A stretch of 64,000 nucleotides of DNA from contig CAVWUM010000002.1 in assembly GCA_963758205.1 (NCBI GenBank), forward strand, positions 744,001 through 808,000. The letters are read 5' to 3'. Of this stretch, positions 26,639 through 36,096 are shown in pieces. The notes below the pieces were generated by a model. That model did no database searches. It was not told where the DNA came from and saw only the letters and a program-made list of their open reading frames with translations. This stretch comes from Owenweeksia sp963758205. Lineage in GTDB: Bacteria > Bacteroidota > Bacteroidia > Flavobacteriales > Schleiferiaceae. Each line of letters starts with the position of its first letter. Position 1 is the first letter of the stretch. The position numbers were made by a program, and so were the translations under genes.

Positions 26639-27880
26639 GGATAAGGCGCGGAAAAAAAGGCCTCAGCTATTACAAAGGAGAGAACGGAAATAACAAAGCC
26701 GAACATGAAAATGGTGTAGCATATCCGCAGCAGGCGGTACTTTTTGCCTAACACAGCTCCCAAATGGTATATATCTCTAATCAGGTTACTATACAGATAA
26801 TCACCATCCTTCATTAATTCCTGCATACCATATTCATAATCCTCCAGTTTAGCCCTGTGGAAGTTGCCAAAAAACAACAAGTTGGTACTGCGATTGTCTA
26901 TATCCTTACGGGTGAATTTACCCTGCGGCACATTGGGCCGGGTGGCCAGTATGGCAAATACTATAGTGATAAGGCAAACGCTGGTTAATATAAGTGAGGG
27001 TACCGTTAAGATGAGGGTATTCATCAAGGTTTCTTACCAATAGACTCACCACCACAGAGAGAATAATAGCATTTATTGAGATCATAATATTGGCCTTGGT
27101 ATCCGCCATGGAGCTAAGGTCAATGTGGTTTTTAGAGGTAAGCCTGAATACTGTTTCAATACCACGGGTAGGCCTCTTGGCCTTCCGCTTCTTTTTCTTT
27201 TCCTTATTGAGTTGGATTTCGAGTTTCAACTCGGCAATTTCAGCGAGCAATTCTTTTTCGCGCTCAGTGGTATCGGTGGCTTTGGCAATCTCATTCTCCA
27301 CCATTTTAAGGTTTTTGGATACCCCCTCACTAAAAAATGATTTGGCAAAACGGGTAAAAAAACAATGCCCTTCTAAAAAGGCTTTGTTGATACTGAGCCA
27401 GGCGAGTTTATCCAGCTTCTGGCCTTTTACCTGCTCTATCTCCTCCCTTAGTAGTTCAGATTTTTTGAGGTATTCCTCACTACCTAAATGTGCCAGGTCC
27501 GAGTCGCACAAAATCTGTCCCAAATGATCTTTAGGATTTTGAGGCATTTGGGTGGCCATGATGCAACTGGCTACCCGATCTATTTTTTCGCGCGCATAAT
27601 TTCTCTCTTCCAAAAACTTTTCTGCTATTCTGCGCGATTCTTCCTCATGCCTTAATCCTCCTTTGCGGTAGCCCAAATCATGAAACCAGGCCGCCAGCAA
27701 CACAATTTCACGCTCATCAGGCGCAATAGCCATCTCATCACTAATTTTAGCCGCCATATTTACCACCTGGCGGGTATGCTCATAATTGTGATAGGTCATT
27801 TTTTCAGAAACCTCATTTTTCAGAATTTTGCTCGCAAACTCTTCGGCCTCCTCCAGAATGGTGGTTACATTTTCCCTCAT
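26632..27880 (-). pseudogene. HD-domain phosphohydrolase with C-terminal PycTM (Pycsar effector) domain, frame broken by one base
   Basis: The start is placed at the ATG at 27880 (MRENVTTILEEAEEFASKIL); upstream open codons run into the divergent gene's promoter. The HD part shows YHNYEHTRQV, WFHDLGYR and CDSDLAHLG, the metal ligands of HD phosphohydrolases. A charged coiled-coil-like stretch follows, then a membrane domain starting SSMADTKANIMISINAIIL, the hallmark of the Pycsar effector (PycTM, formerly DUF5706). At 27015-27017 (CCC on the coding strand) one extra C breaks the frame; removing it gives DEYLILTVPSLIL and the rest of a four-helix membrane domain. A class III cyclase lies one gene away. 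Confidence 0.8.
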
Positions 27881-27941
27881 AGCTTTTGCAACTAGCGGTA
27901 GTGTGTGATTAAGGCCTAAAAGTATGCGATATTTGCGTGAT

Positions 27942-28868
27942 ATGAAATTTTTCAGATTCCTTGGCCTTCTCACCATTTGCGGGTTTATACTTGCGGGTTT
28001 TCTTACCTCATCCTGCTCCAATGTGGCTTCGCGCCAAAATGTGGTGGACAGCCTTTTTCTTTACCTGGATAATGCTGAGATTTATTACAACCTGAAGGAG
28101 CCTAACAAAAAGTACTTCCTCCCTTATGCCCTATCTGAAGTATCAGGACTCACCTATATGGAGCCCGCCACCCTGCTAATGGTAGAAGATGAAGGTGGCG
28201 AAGTGTATGAATACAGCCTTGATAGCAGTAAAATAATCAACTCCATACGTTTTACCCGATCGGGAGATTTTGAAGGAATTGAAATGGTGAGCGATACTAT
28301 TTATGCGCTGGAGAGCAACGGTAAAATCTATAAGATAAACTATACCCGAAATGATGTGGCTGAGGCAAAAGTGATGCAAACACCCCTGAATGAACGCAAT
28401 AATACCGAAGGCCTTGGGTATGATCCACAGCTAAAAAAACTACTGATTGCCACTAAAGAAGATGGTGATTACAAAGGCCATAAGGTAAAGGGGCGGGCTG
28501 TATACTCCCTTAACCCTCAAAGTGGTGAAATGGATTCCACGGAACTATTTTCCATCTCTACAACAACACTTACCGAGTTTTTTGAAAAGGTTAAAAAGCA
28601 GCCTTATGATAAGGATCGCTTTAAGTTTGAGCCTTCCTCGGTGGCCTACAACCCCATTGATAAGCACTACTATATAATGGCCTCGGTGGGCAAACTGTTA
28701 TTGGTGGTTAATAAAGAGGGGCAGATTGTAAGCTCCTACCCTATTTTGCCCCGTATATTAAATCAGCCGGAAGGCTTGTGTTTTGCACCCAACGGAGATA
28801 TGTATATATGCAGCGAGGGCGAAGGCGACAAAGGTTTTGTACTGCGATTTGAAATGCTCAGAAAATAA
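27942..28868 (+). CDS. SdiA-regulated-family lipoprotein (beta-propeller-like)
   Basis: A protein of about 308 residues from the ATG at 27942; an in-frame ATG at 27924 would precede the signal peptide. The lipobox is in FLTSSCSN. Repeats such as SEVSGLTYMEPATLLMVEDE, FEGIEMVSDTIYALES and NTEGLGYDPQLKKLLIATKE match the SdiA-regulated family (PF06977), which folds as a propeller related to esterase-like phytase. It would be anchored in the cell envelope. It lies between the divergent HD-PycTM gene and the convergent cyclase gene, overlapping the latter's 3' end by 11 bp. Confidence 0.82.
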   Translation: MKFFRFLGLLTICGFILAGFLTSSCSNVASRQNVVDSLFLYLDNAEIYYNLKEPNKKYFLPYALSEVSGLTYMEPATLLMVEDEGGEVYEYSLDSSKIINSIRFTRSGDFEGIEMVSDTIYALESNGKIYKINYTRNDVAEAKVMQTPLNERNNTEGLGYDPQLKKLLIATKEDGDYKGHKVKGRAVYSLNPQSGEMDSTELFSISTTTLTEFFEKVKKQPYDKDRFKFEPSSVAYNPIDKHYYIMASVGKLLLVVNKEGQIVSSYPILPRILNQPEGLCFAPNGDMYICSEGEGDKGFVLRFEMLRK

Positions 28869-29988
28869 CTCCGGCCGTTTCAAGCTCTGATGGCTGTGAG
28901 TAAAAACCCCGGTTGGCCTTTACAGCATACAATTTATGCTGCTCCGATTTTCCGCGTAAATCAACGGTTCCCAAACCTTTAAAACTGTAGTTTTCGTTTT
29001 TGGAGAGCTTTTGATGCACGGCTTCTGAAATAATAAATGACTCATTATAGTGGTGGCATTTTTCCAGCATACGGGCCGCTGTATTTACCACATCACCATG
29101 AAAGGCAATTTCAACCTTTAGTTGCCCCACTTGCGTGGAAACCACCAGCCCGCCATGGAGGGCGCATTTAAACTCGGGTACTATGCCGAATTTGGAGATG
29201 TAAAATTTACTACGGCTACGCAACAATTCCTGAAAGGCAAAGTAAATTTCGAGGCAGCGATCATCCTTATACCCTGATTCGCAAAGCCATGTAAGGACCA
29301 CCTCATCACCTACATACTGGTAGGTTTGGGCTTTATAATCAAGAGAAATGCTGGCCAGGTCGTTAAAGCACTCCTGTATCAGTCGGCTCACTTTTTTATT
29401 ACCAAGGGTCTCCGCCAACTCGGTGGATGAGTTAAGATCCAGGAACATAAAAATCCGATCCTCTTCCCGCGGACGGTTATAGCGCCCGATCATGACACTT
29501 ATAAAGTTAAGCGGCCCTACCAGGCGGTATAGCCTCCGGAAAACCGAAACAAAAAATATAATGCCGAACACAAATACCATTAGCGGTAGAACATCAGCCG
29601 AATCAACATAATGCATAAAATAGGCAGCGGTGGAGTTGTAACTGATCCGTTCGTAATAATCAAAAAAGAAAATGATGGTAAAGCCGTACAGAATCAGTAC
29701 AAGAAATTGCGCAATACTCTTTACCAGTATGGTAACAGGCATGGGTATCCGCTGAAAAAGTTTACTGAAGAGATAAAGCTCAAGCAACTCTGAAATTACA
29801 CCCACTAAAAAGCCACCCAGGGCAAGTATCCAAATGGCATCAGAGGTAGAACCTGTAAGTTCGGCTGCCTGCCAGTCAGAAATGGTTTTACCATTCCAGA
29901 ACCGGTAAAAGATAAACAGCAGCATACTACCGGCCCAGGTAATCCCATTGAATAATATTAGTGGAAGTGAGTTCCTTAGCTTTTTCAA
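28858..29988 (-). CDS. Membrane class III adenylate/guanylate (nucleotidyl) cyclase
   Basis: A 376-residue protein. About four membrane helices fill the first 160 residues. The catalytic domain follows: FMFLDLNSSTELAETLG with the first metal aspartate, YVGDEVVLTW with the second, EFKCALHGG, and VVNTAARM with the conserved Asn/Arg. These active-site residues are all present, so it should be active. Whether it makes cAMP, cGMP or a pyrimidine cyclic nucleotide cannot be read from the sequence with certainty. Its neighbour two genes away ends in a PycTM domain, which makes a link to cyclic-nucleotide defence worth testing. Confidence 0.9.
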   Translation of the reverse strand: MKKLRNSLPLILFNGITWAGSMLLFIFYRFWNGKTISDWQAAELTGSTSDAIWILALGGFLVGVISELLELYLFSKLFQRIPMPVTILVKSIAQFLVLILYGFTIIFFFDYYERISYNSTAAYFMHYVDSADVLPLMVFVFGIIFFVSVFRRLYRLVGPLNFISVMIGRYNRPREEDRIFMFLDLNSSTELAETLGNKKVSRLIQECFNDLASISLDYKAQTYQYVGDEVVLTWLCESGYKDDRCLEIYFAFQELLRSRSKFYISKFGIVPEFKCALHGGLVVSTQVGQLKVEIAFHGDVVNTAARMLEKCHHYNESFIISEAVHQKLSKNENYSFKGLGTVDLRGKSEQHKLYAVKANRGFYSQPSELETAGVIF

Positions 29989-30164
29989 GTGATGTAAAAA
30001 TAACGTGGGGTGAATTTACAGGAAATCTATCGGGGTGCGAAGGTTTCCCAAAAAGGGTTATGAACGTATAAACTCACAAAAATCAGATACAGAACTGTTG
30101 ATTGAGCGGAGGTTTTGTCAACCGGCAGGTGCAACAATTTTTAAGAAAAATGCTTTTATAAAGT

Positions 30165-31466
30165 ATGAAAATCACAAGAGCTTTTTTGTTTGGCGTACTG
30201 CTGATAGTGATGTTCAGCGGCTTACCATCGTGCACTAATGGCACTTTAAATTTTATTAAGAAACAATCGCCACACGCTGCCTATACCCAAAAACTTACGG
30301 AGAGTGGAATTACCGAAACCCTGGCCGGGCAAAGATGGGTGCGGGCTTCACAGCAGGTTTTAAAATCTCCACAGGCGGGCGGAATGCCATTTAGCTCGGT
30401 TGGTTTTATAAAAGCCAAAGAGATAAAGGCACTGGCCTGGCAGTTTGATGCTGCTAAGGGCACCACTATAACCATGGAAGTAAAGTGGCAAAACCAGGGT
30501 AAAGGGCAAATATTCATTGATCTCTTTAATATGGAAACGGGAGATGATGTGCTGATTTCCACCAGCACTAAAGATAGCCTTGTAGAATATGAGTTTAAAA
30601 AAACCGGCACGTACATCATCAGGCTACAGCCCGAACTTTTTGCCGAAGGCACTTATGAATTTACCCTGAGTAGGGCACGTACCTATGCCGTGTTTCCGGT
30701 GTATGGAAAAAATGCCACGGCCGTGCAAAGCTTTTGGGGAGCACCCCGGGGCGGTGGTACGCGTAAGCATGAAGGAATTGACATCTTCGCCCGAAAGGGC
30801 ACCCCTGTAGTAGCACCGGTAAATGGAGTGGTAAGCTCAGTACGCAACCGCGGACTTGGCGGCAAGCAGGTTTGGCTGCGTGACAGTGAGCGTGGCCATA
30901 GCCTGTACTTCGCCCACCTGGATAGCCAAACGGTAGCTTTTGGTCAGGTTGTGGCGCCCGGAGATACGTTGGGATTTGTGGGCAATACGGGCAATGCAAA
31001 ATTCACCCCGCCCCATCTGCATTTCGGAATATATTCCGGGGGAGCTTTTGATCCCTACCCATTTGTTGAAAATAACTTTGTGGAACCTGCCAAAAGCAAT
31101 CTTGATGTGGCTGAGCCGGTTTTAGTAGTTAGCGGAGCCAAAGCCAACTTCAGAGCAGGTCCGGGCACAGAGCATCCTGTAATCAATGATTATGGCAGGC
31201 AGGCCCCATTTTTTGTGCTGGGCGCCATTGATGACTGGTACCATATTGAAAGCGCGGATTCCATAAGGGGATATATGCACAGTTCGTTACTTACACCGCC
31301 ATCACCCGGGGCCTTAAGTATGGATTCCATCACCGTATATAACTCTCTCGATATGGCAACAGATTCGATGAGAATCTCCGCCAAGGGCTTTACTTCCCTC
31401 AGTACATTTAAGGAGTACAGCCTGGTAGCCGATACCCTCCAAAACTTTTATTATATCCGCAATTAG
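30165..31466 (+). CDS. M23 (LytM) peptidase lipoprotein with C-terminal SH3 domain
   Basis: A 433-residue envelope protein with a lipoprotein signal (lipobox in FSGLPSCTN). A beta-rich pre-domain of about 150 residues comes first. The LytM domain follows, with the zinc ligands in RKHEGIDIFARKGTPV and TPPHLHFGIYSGG. A bacterial SH3 domain (NFRAGPGTEHPVINDYGRQA to YMHSSLL) follows. Such enzymes cut peptidoglycan cross-links or activate other hydrolases. The catalytic motifs are complete. It is likely alone in its transcript or followed by the small barrel gene 30 bp later. Confidence 0.92.
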   Translation: MKITRAFLFGVLLIVMFSGLPSCTNGTLNFIKKQSPHAAYTQKLTESGITETLAGQRWVRASQQVLKSPQAGGMPFSSVGFIKAKEIKALAWQFDAAKGTTITMEVKWQNQGKGQIFIDLFNMETGDDVLISTSTKDSLVEYEFKKTGTYIIRLQPELFAEGTYEFTLSRARTYAVFPVYGKNATAVQSFWGAPRGGGTRKHEGIDIFARKGTPVVAPVNGVVSSVRNRGLGGKQVWLRDSERGHSLYFAHLDSQTVAFGQVVAPGDTLGFVGNTGNAKFTPPHLHFGIYSGGAFDPYPFVENNFVEPAKSNLDVAEPVLVVSGAKANFRAGPGTEHPVINDYGRQAPFFVLGAIDDWYHIESADSIRGYMHSSLLTPPSPGALSMDSITVYNSLDMATDSMRISAKGFTSLSTFKEYSLVADTLQNFYYIRN

Positions 31467-31496
31467 ATTTACATTGGCAGCATAATCGTACATGCC

Positions 31497-32174
31497 ATGA
31501 CTAAGACTTTACGCTACGCTGCCCTTACCCTGATATTAATATTGAGCCTTACTATTCATGCTCAGAAAAAATTCATGGCCGGTGGCCGTGTAGGTCTTGG
31601 TATCTCCAGTTTACCGGAGCTAAATGAAAGTGGCAGCATTACCCACTTTGCCTTTGGCGGAACTTTTAACTACAGTTTTGTACCGTTTATTGGCCTTTCG
31701 GCAGATGTACTTTTCTTAACCACCGGAGGCACGTATAAAGGCTCCACCATGATACAGGATCCCCAGGGTTTTATTAATGATGAACCCTATGATGGCGACA
31801 TCAGGTTTACCAGCCTCAGCATACCCGTTTATCCGCAAATAAGCCTTGGTAATGATAAGTTCCGCATTTTACTGAATGGAGGTATTACTACCAACTTTAA
31901 CCTTTTTGCTTCAGAAAGCCGCGATTATGAAAATGACGAAAACAATGAAAATGTGGATGACCTGGTGAAGGACATTCTGGAAGATTATACCATAGTAAGC
32001 TTTGCTACAGTGTATGGATTGGGCACACGCATTACACTTAGTGAAAATGAATATTTGCAGGTAGATCTCAGAGCCAGTATGGGTCTTAACGATTTATATA
32101 CCACGGATAATAATGAAATGCCTACCACTTTTAGGCGTAACCTTTACACGCTAAGCGTTTCCTACTTCTTTTAG
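31497..32174 (+). CDS. Outer-membrane beta-barrel protein (PorT/OmpW-like size)
   Basis: A 225-residue protein with a signal peptide (LRYAALTLILILSLTIHAQ) and alternating amphipathic strands. It ends in RRNLYTLSVSYFF, an outer-membrane C-terminal signature with a final aromatic residue. An acidic loop (NDENNENVDD type) is seen near residue 145. It fits the generic porin-family/PorT-like barrels that are common in Bacteroidota; its cargo is unknown. It begins 30 bp after the peptidase gene, so co-transcription is possible. Confidence 0.78.
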   Translation: MTKTLRYAALTLILILSLTIHAQKKFMAGGRVGLGISSLPELNESGSITHFAFGGTFNYSFVPFIGLSADVLFLTTGGTYKGSTMIQDPQGFINDEPYDGDIRFTSLSIPVYPQISLGNDKFRILLNGGITTNFNLFASESRDYENDENNENVDDLVKDILEDYTIVSFATVYGLGTRITLSENEYLQVDLRASMGLNDLYTTDNNEMPTTFRRNLYTLSVSYFF

Positions 32175-32190
32175 GCGGGCACAAAAAAAA

Positions 32191-32215
32191 CCCTGACTGG
32201 ACGAACCAGGCAGGG
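32191..32215 (-). terminator. Intrinsic terminator of the 75-residue membrane protein gene
   Basis: CCCTGACTGG (32191-32200) pairs with CCAGGCAGGG (32206-32215) with one mismatch. On the minus strand a run of eight T follows. It supports the small minus-strand gene as real, and it may also stop the barrel gene from the other side. Confidence 0.8.
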
Positions 32216-32240
32216 CAAAATATCTAAAAACCAAAATTTC

Positions 32241-32468
32241 TTAACGAATGGTTTCCCCTTCCTTGTAGCCAATCATTTTATGAGCCAGCTTGGGGGCAAA
32301 GTTTTCAAGGGCAAGCAAAGTAAGCCAGTAGCCTACAAAAAGTCCCAAAAACAACAACATGCTAAATCCCATCAGGAAAATAAAGAGGAAAACGAAAAAA
32401 CCTAAAGTCTTGGTAAACATTCTTTCTAATTTTGGGCTGCTAAAGTAAGGCAAAATTGTTTTTACCAA
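32241..32468 (-). CDS. Small two-helix membrane protein, unknown function
   Basis: A 75-residue protein with one long or two short hydrophobic helices (FFVFLFIFLMGFSMLLFLGL and GYWLTLLALENFA) and charged ends. It is followed by a clear terminator on its strand. No family was recognised. Confidence 0.6.
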   Translation of the reverse strand: MVKTILPYFSSPKLERMFTKTLGFFVFLFIFLMGFSMLLFLGLFVGYWLTLLALENFAPKLAHKMIGYKEGETIR

Positions 32469-32490
32469 AAGGCTTTGCCCAATATTCCAA

Positions 32491-32820
32491 ATGAAATTTA
32501 AACTGCCCCATTTTTTATGGTTTACCAGCCTTATAGCCGGCTTTATTTTTTGCTACTTGGGTTTTGTAAAGCCCAACTATATTGAAGCCATGGGGCATAA
32601 AGCCGCCAATGAAATGTTCATAGAAAGTAGTGACTTGCAAAATCAACTTGCCATGGCCTGGATTGCAGGAATAAAAGCTTTAGCCATAATGGTATTAATG
32701 TTCGGAACCAGCCTTTTTTTATTCCGCAAAAAGTTGAGCAATCTAACCTACACAGGTATTTTTGCCGCATTAATGATTATCAGCATTGTAGCGGCTTCAG
32801 CCGTTGCATCATTTATATAA
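32491..32820 (+). CDS. Hypothetical membrane protein
   Basis: A 109-residue protein with three hydrophobic segments (LWFTSLIAGFIFCYLGFV, IKALAIMVLMFGTSLFLF and GIFAALMIISIVAASAVASF). It ends 16 bp before fumC on the same strand and may be co-transcribed with it. I do not recognise the family. Confidence 0.6.
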   Translation: MKFKLPHFLWFTSLIAGFIFCYLGFVKPNYIEAMGHKAANEMFIESSDLQNQLAMAWIAGIKALAIMVLMFGTSLFLFRKKLSNLTYTGIFAALMIISIVAASAVASFI

Positions 32821-32836
32821 TTTTAAATACCATAAG

Positions 32837-34232
32837 ATGGATTACCGCATAGAGAAAGACACCATGGGCGAGGTAAAAGTACCTGCCGACAAATACTGGG
32901 GTGCGCAAACCGAGCGCAGCCGCAACAACTTTAAAATTGGTCCCGAGGCCAGCATGCCCCTTGAGGTTATTTATGGCTTTGCTTATCTTAAAAAAGCTGC
33001 TGCCCACACCAACTGCGAGCTGGGCGTGCTTTCTGAAGAAAAAAGAGACCTGATTTCCAAAGCCTGTGATGAGATACTGGAAGGCAAGCATGATGACCAG
33101 TTTCCGTTGGTAATATGGCAAACGGGCTCAGGCACGCAGAGTAATATGAATACCAACGAGGTAATTTCTAACCGGGCGCATGTACTACAGGGCAATAAAC
33201 TGGGCGAAGGCAAGCCTTTTATTCATCCTAATGATGATGTAAACAAGAGCCAGAAGCTCAAACGACACCTACCCTACCGGTATGCATATCGCCATCTATA
33301 AAATGATAGTGGAAACCACCATACCAGGTGTGGAGCAGCTTAGAGATACGCTGGATAAAAAATCAAAGGAGTTTTGGGAAGTGGTAAAAATTGGCCGTAC
33401 CCACCTTATGGATGCCACCCCGCTTACCCTGGGTCAGGAGTTTAGTGGATACGTTTCTCAGCTAAACCATGGACTAAAAGCACTTAAAAATACACTTGAT
33501 CACCTTTCGGAGATTGCCCTTGGCGGTACGGCCGTTGGCACGGGAATCAACACACCTGATGGATACCCTGAACTGGTAGCTGAGAAAATTGCCGAGTTTA
33601 CCGGACTGCCTTTTAGAACTGCTGAAAACAAATTTGAGGCTCTTGCCGCACATGATGCGCTTGTTGAAACCCACGGTGCGCTTAAGCAACTGGCCGTATC
33701 CTTAATGAAGATTGCGAATGACGTTCGCCTTTTGGCATCCGGACCCAGAGCTGGTATTGGTGAGATTATTATTCCGGCCAACGAGCCAGGTTCCTCTATA
33801 ATGCCGGGTAAAGTAAACCCAACACAGTGCGAGGCACTTACCATGGTGGCCGCCCAGGTTATGGGTAACGACACTACGGTATCAGTAGCCGGAAGCCATG
33901 GCCACTATCAGCTGAATGTATTTAAGCCCGTAATGGCCAATGCCCTGCTACAATCTGCCCGACTTATTGGCGATGCCTGTGTAAGCTTTGATGAGCACTG
34001 TGCGGTGGGTATAGAGCCGAACTATGAGTTTATTCAAAAGCACCTCAACAATTCATTGATGCTGGTAACAGCCCTCAATACCAAAATTGGCTACGAAAAG
34101 GCGGCTAAGATTGCCAAGACCGCTCACGAAAACGGCACTACGCTTAAGGAAGAGTCGGTAAACCTTGGCTACCTTACGGCAGAAGAATTTGACGAATGGG
34201 TAAAGCCAGAAGACATGGTTGGGAAGCTTTAG
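32837..34232 (+). pseudogene. fumC: Class II fumarate hydratase (FumC), frame broken by one base
   Basis: Fumarase converts fumarate to L-malate in the TCA cycle. The start is the ATG at 32837 (MDYRIEKDTMGEVKVPADKYWGAQT). QTGSGTQSNMNTNEV and GSSIMPGKVNPTQCEA, the superfamily signature, are present in the two frames. The break is at 33254-33255 (CAGAAGCTC): removing one A gives NKSQSSNDTYPTGMHI, the normal active-site segment, and joins the halves into one protein of about 464 residues. A one-base homopolymer gain in a central TCA gene makes sequencing error more likely than true loss. Confidence 0.9.
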
Positions 34233-34262
34233 GAAGTTCGAATTTCTGAAGTACGAATTACG

Positions 34263-34309
34263 AAACCCTGACAGGGCTTCCCTTTGCGTGGAGAGCCCTG
34301 TCAGGGTTT
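34263..34309. repeat. Long perfect inverted repeat after fumC
   Basis: AAACCCTGACAGGGCT (34263-34278) and AGCCCTGTCAGGGTTT (34294-34309) are a perfect 16-bp inverted repeat with a 15-base loop. The second arm is followed by AATTTTTAG. It could end the fumC transcript, but the arms are longer than usual and themselves contain CCCTGACAGGG, so a dispersed REP-like element is also possible. Confidence 0.65.
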
Positions 34310-34399
34310 AATTTTTAGAGAAACTATGAATCCTCAAATTTTCGAATCTTCAAGTCCCGCTTTACCCATACTAATTTAACTTGCCCAAAATTTCAAATC

Positions 34400-36040
34400 A
34401 TGCGCAGCAACCTATTTAAGCTACTTATAGTTTTTATCACACTTGCCTCCTGTACAGATTACCCCAAAGCGGACCTTATTGTGTACAATGCCATTATGTA
34501 CACGGTGGACTCTGCCTTCAGCACGATAGAGGCTATGGCTATAAAGGATGGAAAAATTATAGCCACCGGAACCACGGATAGTATAAGGCGAAACTTCAGG
34601 GCGCCCGAAAACATTGACCTGGAAGGCAAATTTGTGTACCCGGGGTTTAATGATGCCCACAGCCACTTTATGGGCTATGCCGGTACTTTGCGCTCCGTAA
34701 ACCTGGTGGGTACCACTTCGTATGATGATGTAATTGAGCGCATCAAAACCTTTCAGAACGAACATAAAACGGAATATATAACCGGCCGCGGCTGGGATCA
34801 GAATGACTGGGAGCTAAAGGAATTTCCCGATAAGGTAAGGCTGGATGTGCTGTTTCCGGAAACACCAGTGTTTGTAAAGCGCATTGACGGCCATGCCGGA
34901 CTGGCTAACCATGCGGCACTTACCCTTGCGGGGATAGATACCACTACAACCATAGCCGGTGGCGTAATCGAAAAGAAAAACGGAAAGCTTACCGGTATTT
35001 TGGTGGATAATGCCATGGAGCTTATTGAAGAGCCCAGGCTGCAGCGCCAAACCATGATTGATGCTTTGCGCGAAGCGGAGCAAAATCTTTATGCCGTAGG
35101 CCTCACCACGGTTACGGATGCGGGGCTTGACCGTTACCAGATTGAGCTGCTGGATAGCCTGCACCGTGAAGGCCTGCTCAATATCAGGGTGTACGCTATG
35201 GTTTCGGATAAAAAGGGGCTGGTGGATTATTATCTTGAAAAAGGAAAAATAAAAACGGATAAACTGAATGTGAGCAGCGTAAAATTTTACCTGGATGGCG
35301 CGCTGGGTTCGCGGGGGGCGCTGATGCTACACCCCTATTTTGATGACCCTGATAATGAGGGTTTACAACTGGATTCCATCGGGCACTATATCGCTTCCGC
35401 TGAAAAGCTGAAGGCAGCCGGGTGGCAAATGTGTGTGCATGCCATTGGTGATTCGGCCAACAGGCTGGTGCTGAATGTATATGAGCAGGTACTAAGCGGC
35501 AAGGATGACCACCGCTGGCGGGCGGAGCACTCGCAAATTGTAGAACCTGCAGATGTGGAGCGTTTTGGTAAACTTGGTGTGATACCTTCCATACAGCCTA
35601 CCCACGCTACATCCGATATGTACTGGGCTGAAAACCGCCTGGGCAGTAACCGCATGAATGAGGCCTACCCCTACCAAGGCCTTTTGCAATCAGCAGGTAT
35701 GGTGGCGCTGGGAACTGATTTCCCCATTGAGGGGATAGATCCGCTGCGTACTTTTTACAGCGCAGTTTTCCGTCAGGATGAAAAGGGCTACCCCGAGGGT
35801 GGCTTTACGCCCGATCAAAAACTTACACGTGAGCAGGCACTGCGCGGAATGACAATATGGGCCGCTTATGCCGCTTTTGAGGAAAATGAAAAAGGCAGCC
35901 TGGAGGCCGGCAAATGGGCTGATTTTGTGGTACTGGATAAAGACCTGATGAAAGCCCCGCAGGAAAGTTTACTAAACACCAGGGTACTAATGACCTTTTT
36001 GGCCGGACAGCGTGTTTTTAGTGCAGATGATTCCCAATAA
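34400..36040 (+). CDS. Amidohydrolase family lipoprotein (YtcJ-like)
   Basis: A 546-residue metal-dependent hydrolase with a lipoprotein signal (lipobox in LASCTDY). The fold of amidohydrolase 3/YtcJ enzymes is marked by FNDAHSHFMGY with the HxH metal ligands, CVHAIGDSANRLV, AEHSQIVEPADV, and the metal aspartate in GTDFPIEGIDPL. The C-terminal GSLEAGKWADFVVLDKD is the usual composite beta domain. Members cleave amides or formyl groups; the substrate is not predictable. The lipid anchor places it in the envelope. Confidence 0.9.
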   Translation: MRSNLFKLLIVFITLASCTDYPKADLIVYNAIMYTVDSAFSTIEAMAIKDGKIIATGTTDSIRRNFRAPENIDLEGKFVYPGFNDAHSHFMGYAGTLRSVNLVGTTSYDDVIERIKTFQNEHKTEYITGRGWDQNDWELKEFPDKVRLDVLFPETPVFVKRIDGHAGLANHAALTLAGIDTTTTIAGGVIEKKNGKLTGILVDNAMELIEEPRLQRQTMIDALREAEQNLYAVGLTTVTDAGLDRYQIELLDSLHREGLLNIRVYAMVSDKKGLVDYYLEKGKIKTDKLNVSSVKFYLDGALGSRGALMLHPYFDDPDNEGLQLDSIGHYIASAEKLKAAGWQMCVHAIGDSANRLVLNVYEQVLSGKDDHRWRAEHSQIVEPADVERFGKLGVIPSIQPTHATSDMYWAENRLGSNRMNEAYPYQGLLQSAGMVALGTDFPIEGIDPLRTFYSAVFRQDEKGYPEGGFTPDQKLTREQALRGMTIWAAYAAFEENEKGSLEAGKWADFVVLDKDLMKAPQESLLNTRVLMTFLAGQRVFSADDSQ

Positions 36041-36096
36041 ATCATTAGGATTTCAATTATATTAGGCCAATAATTTCCTATTAAGCATACAACAAT

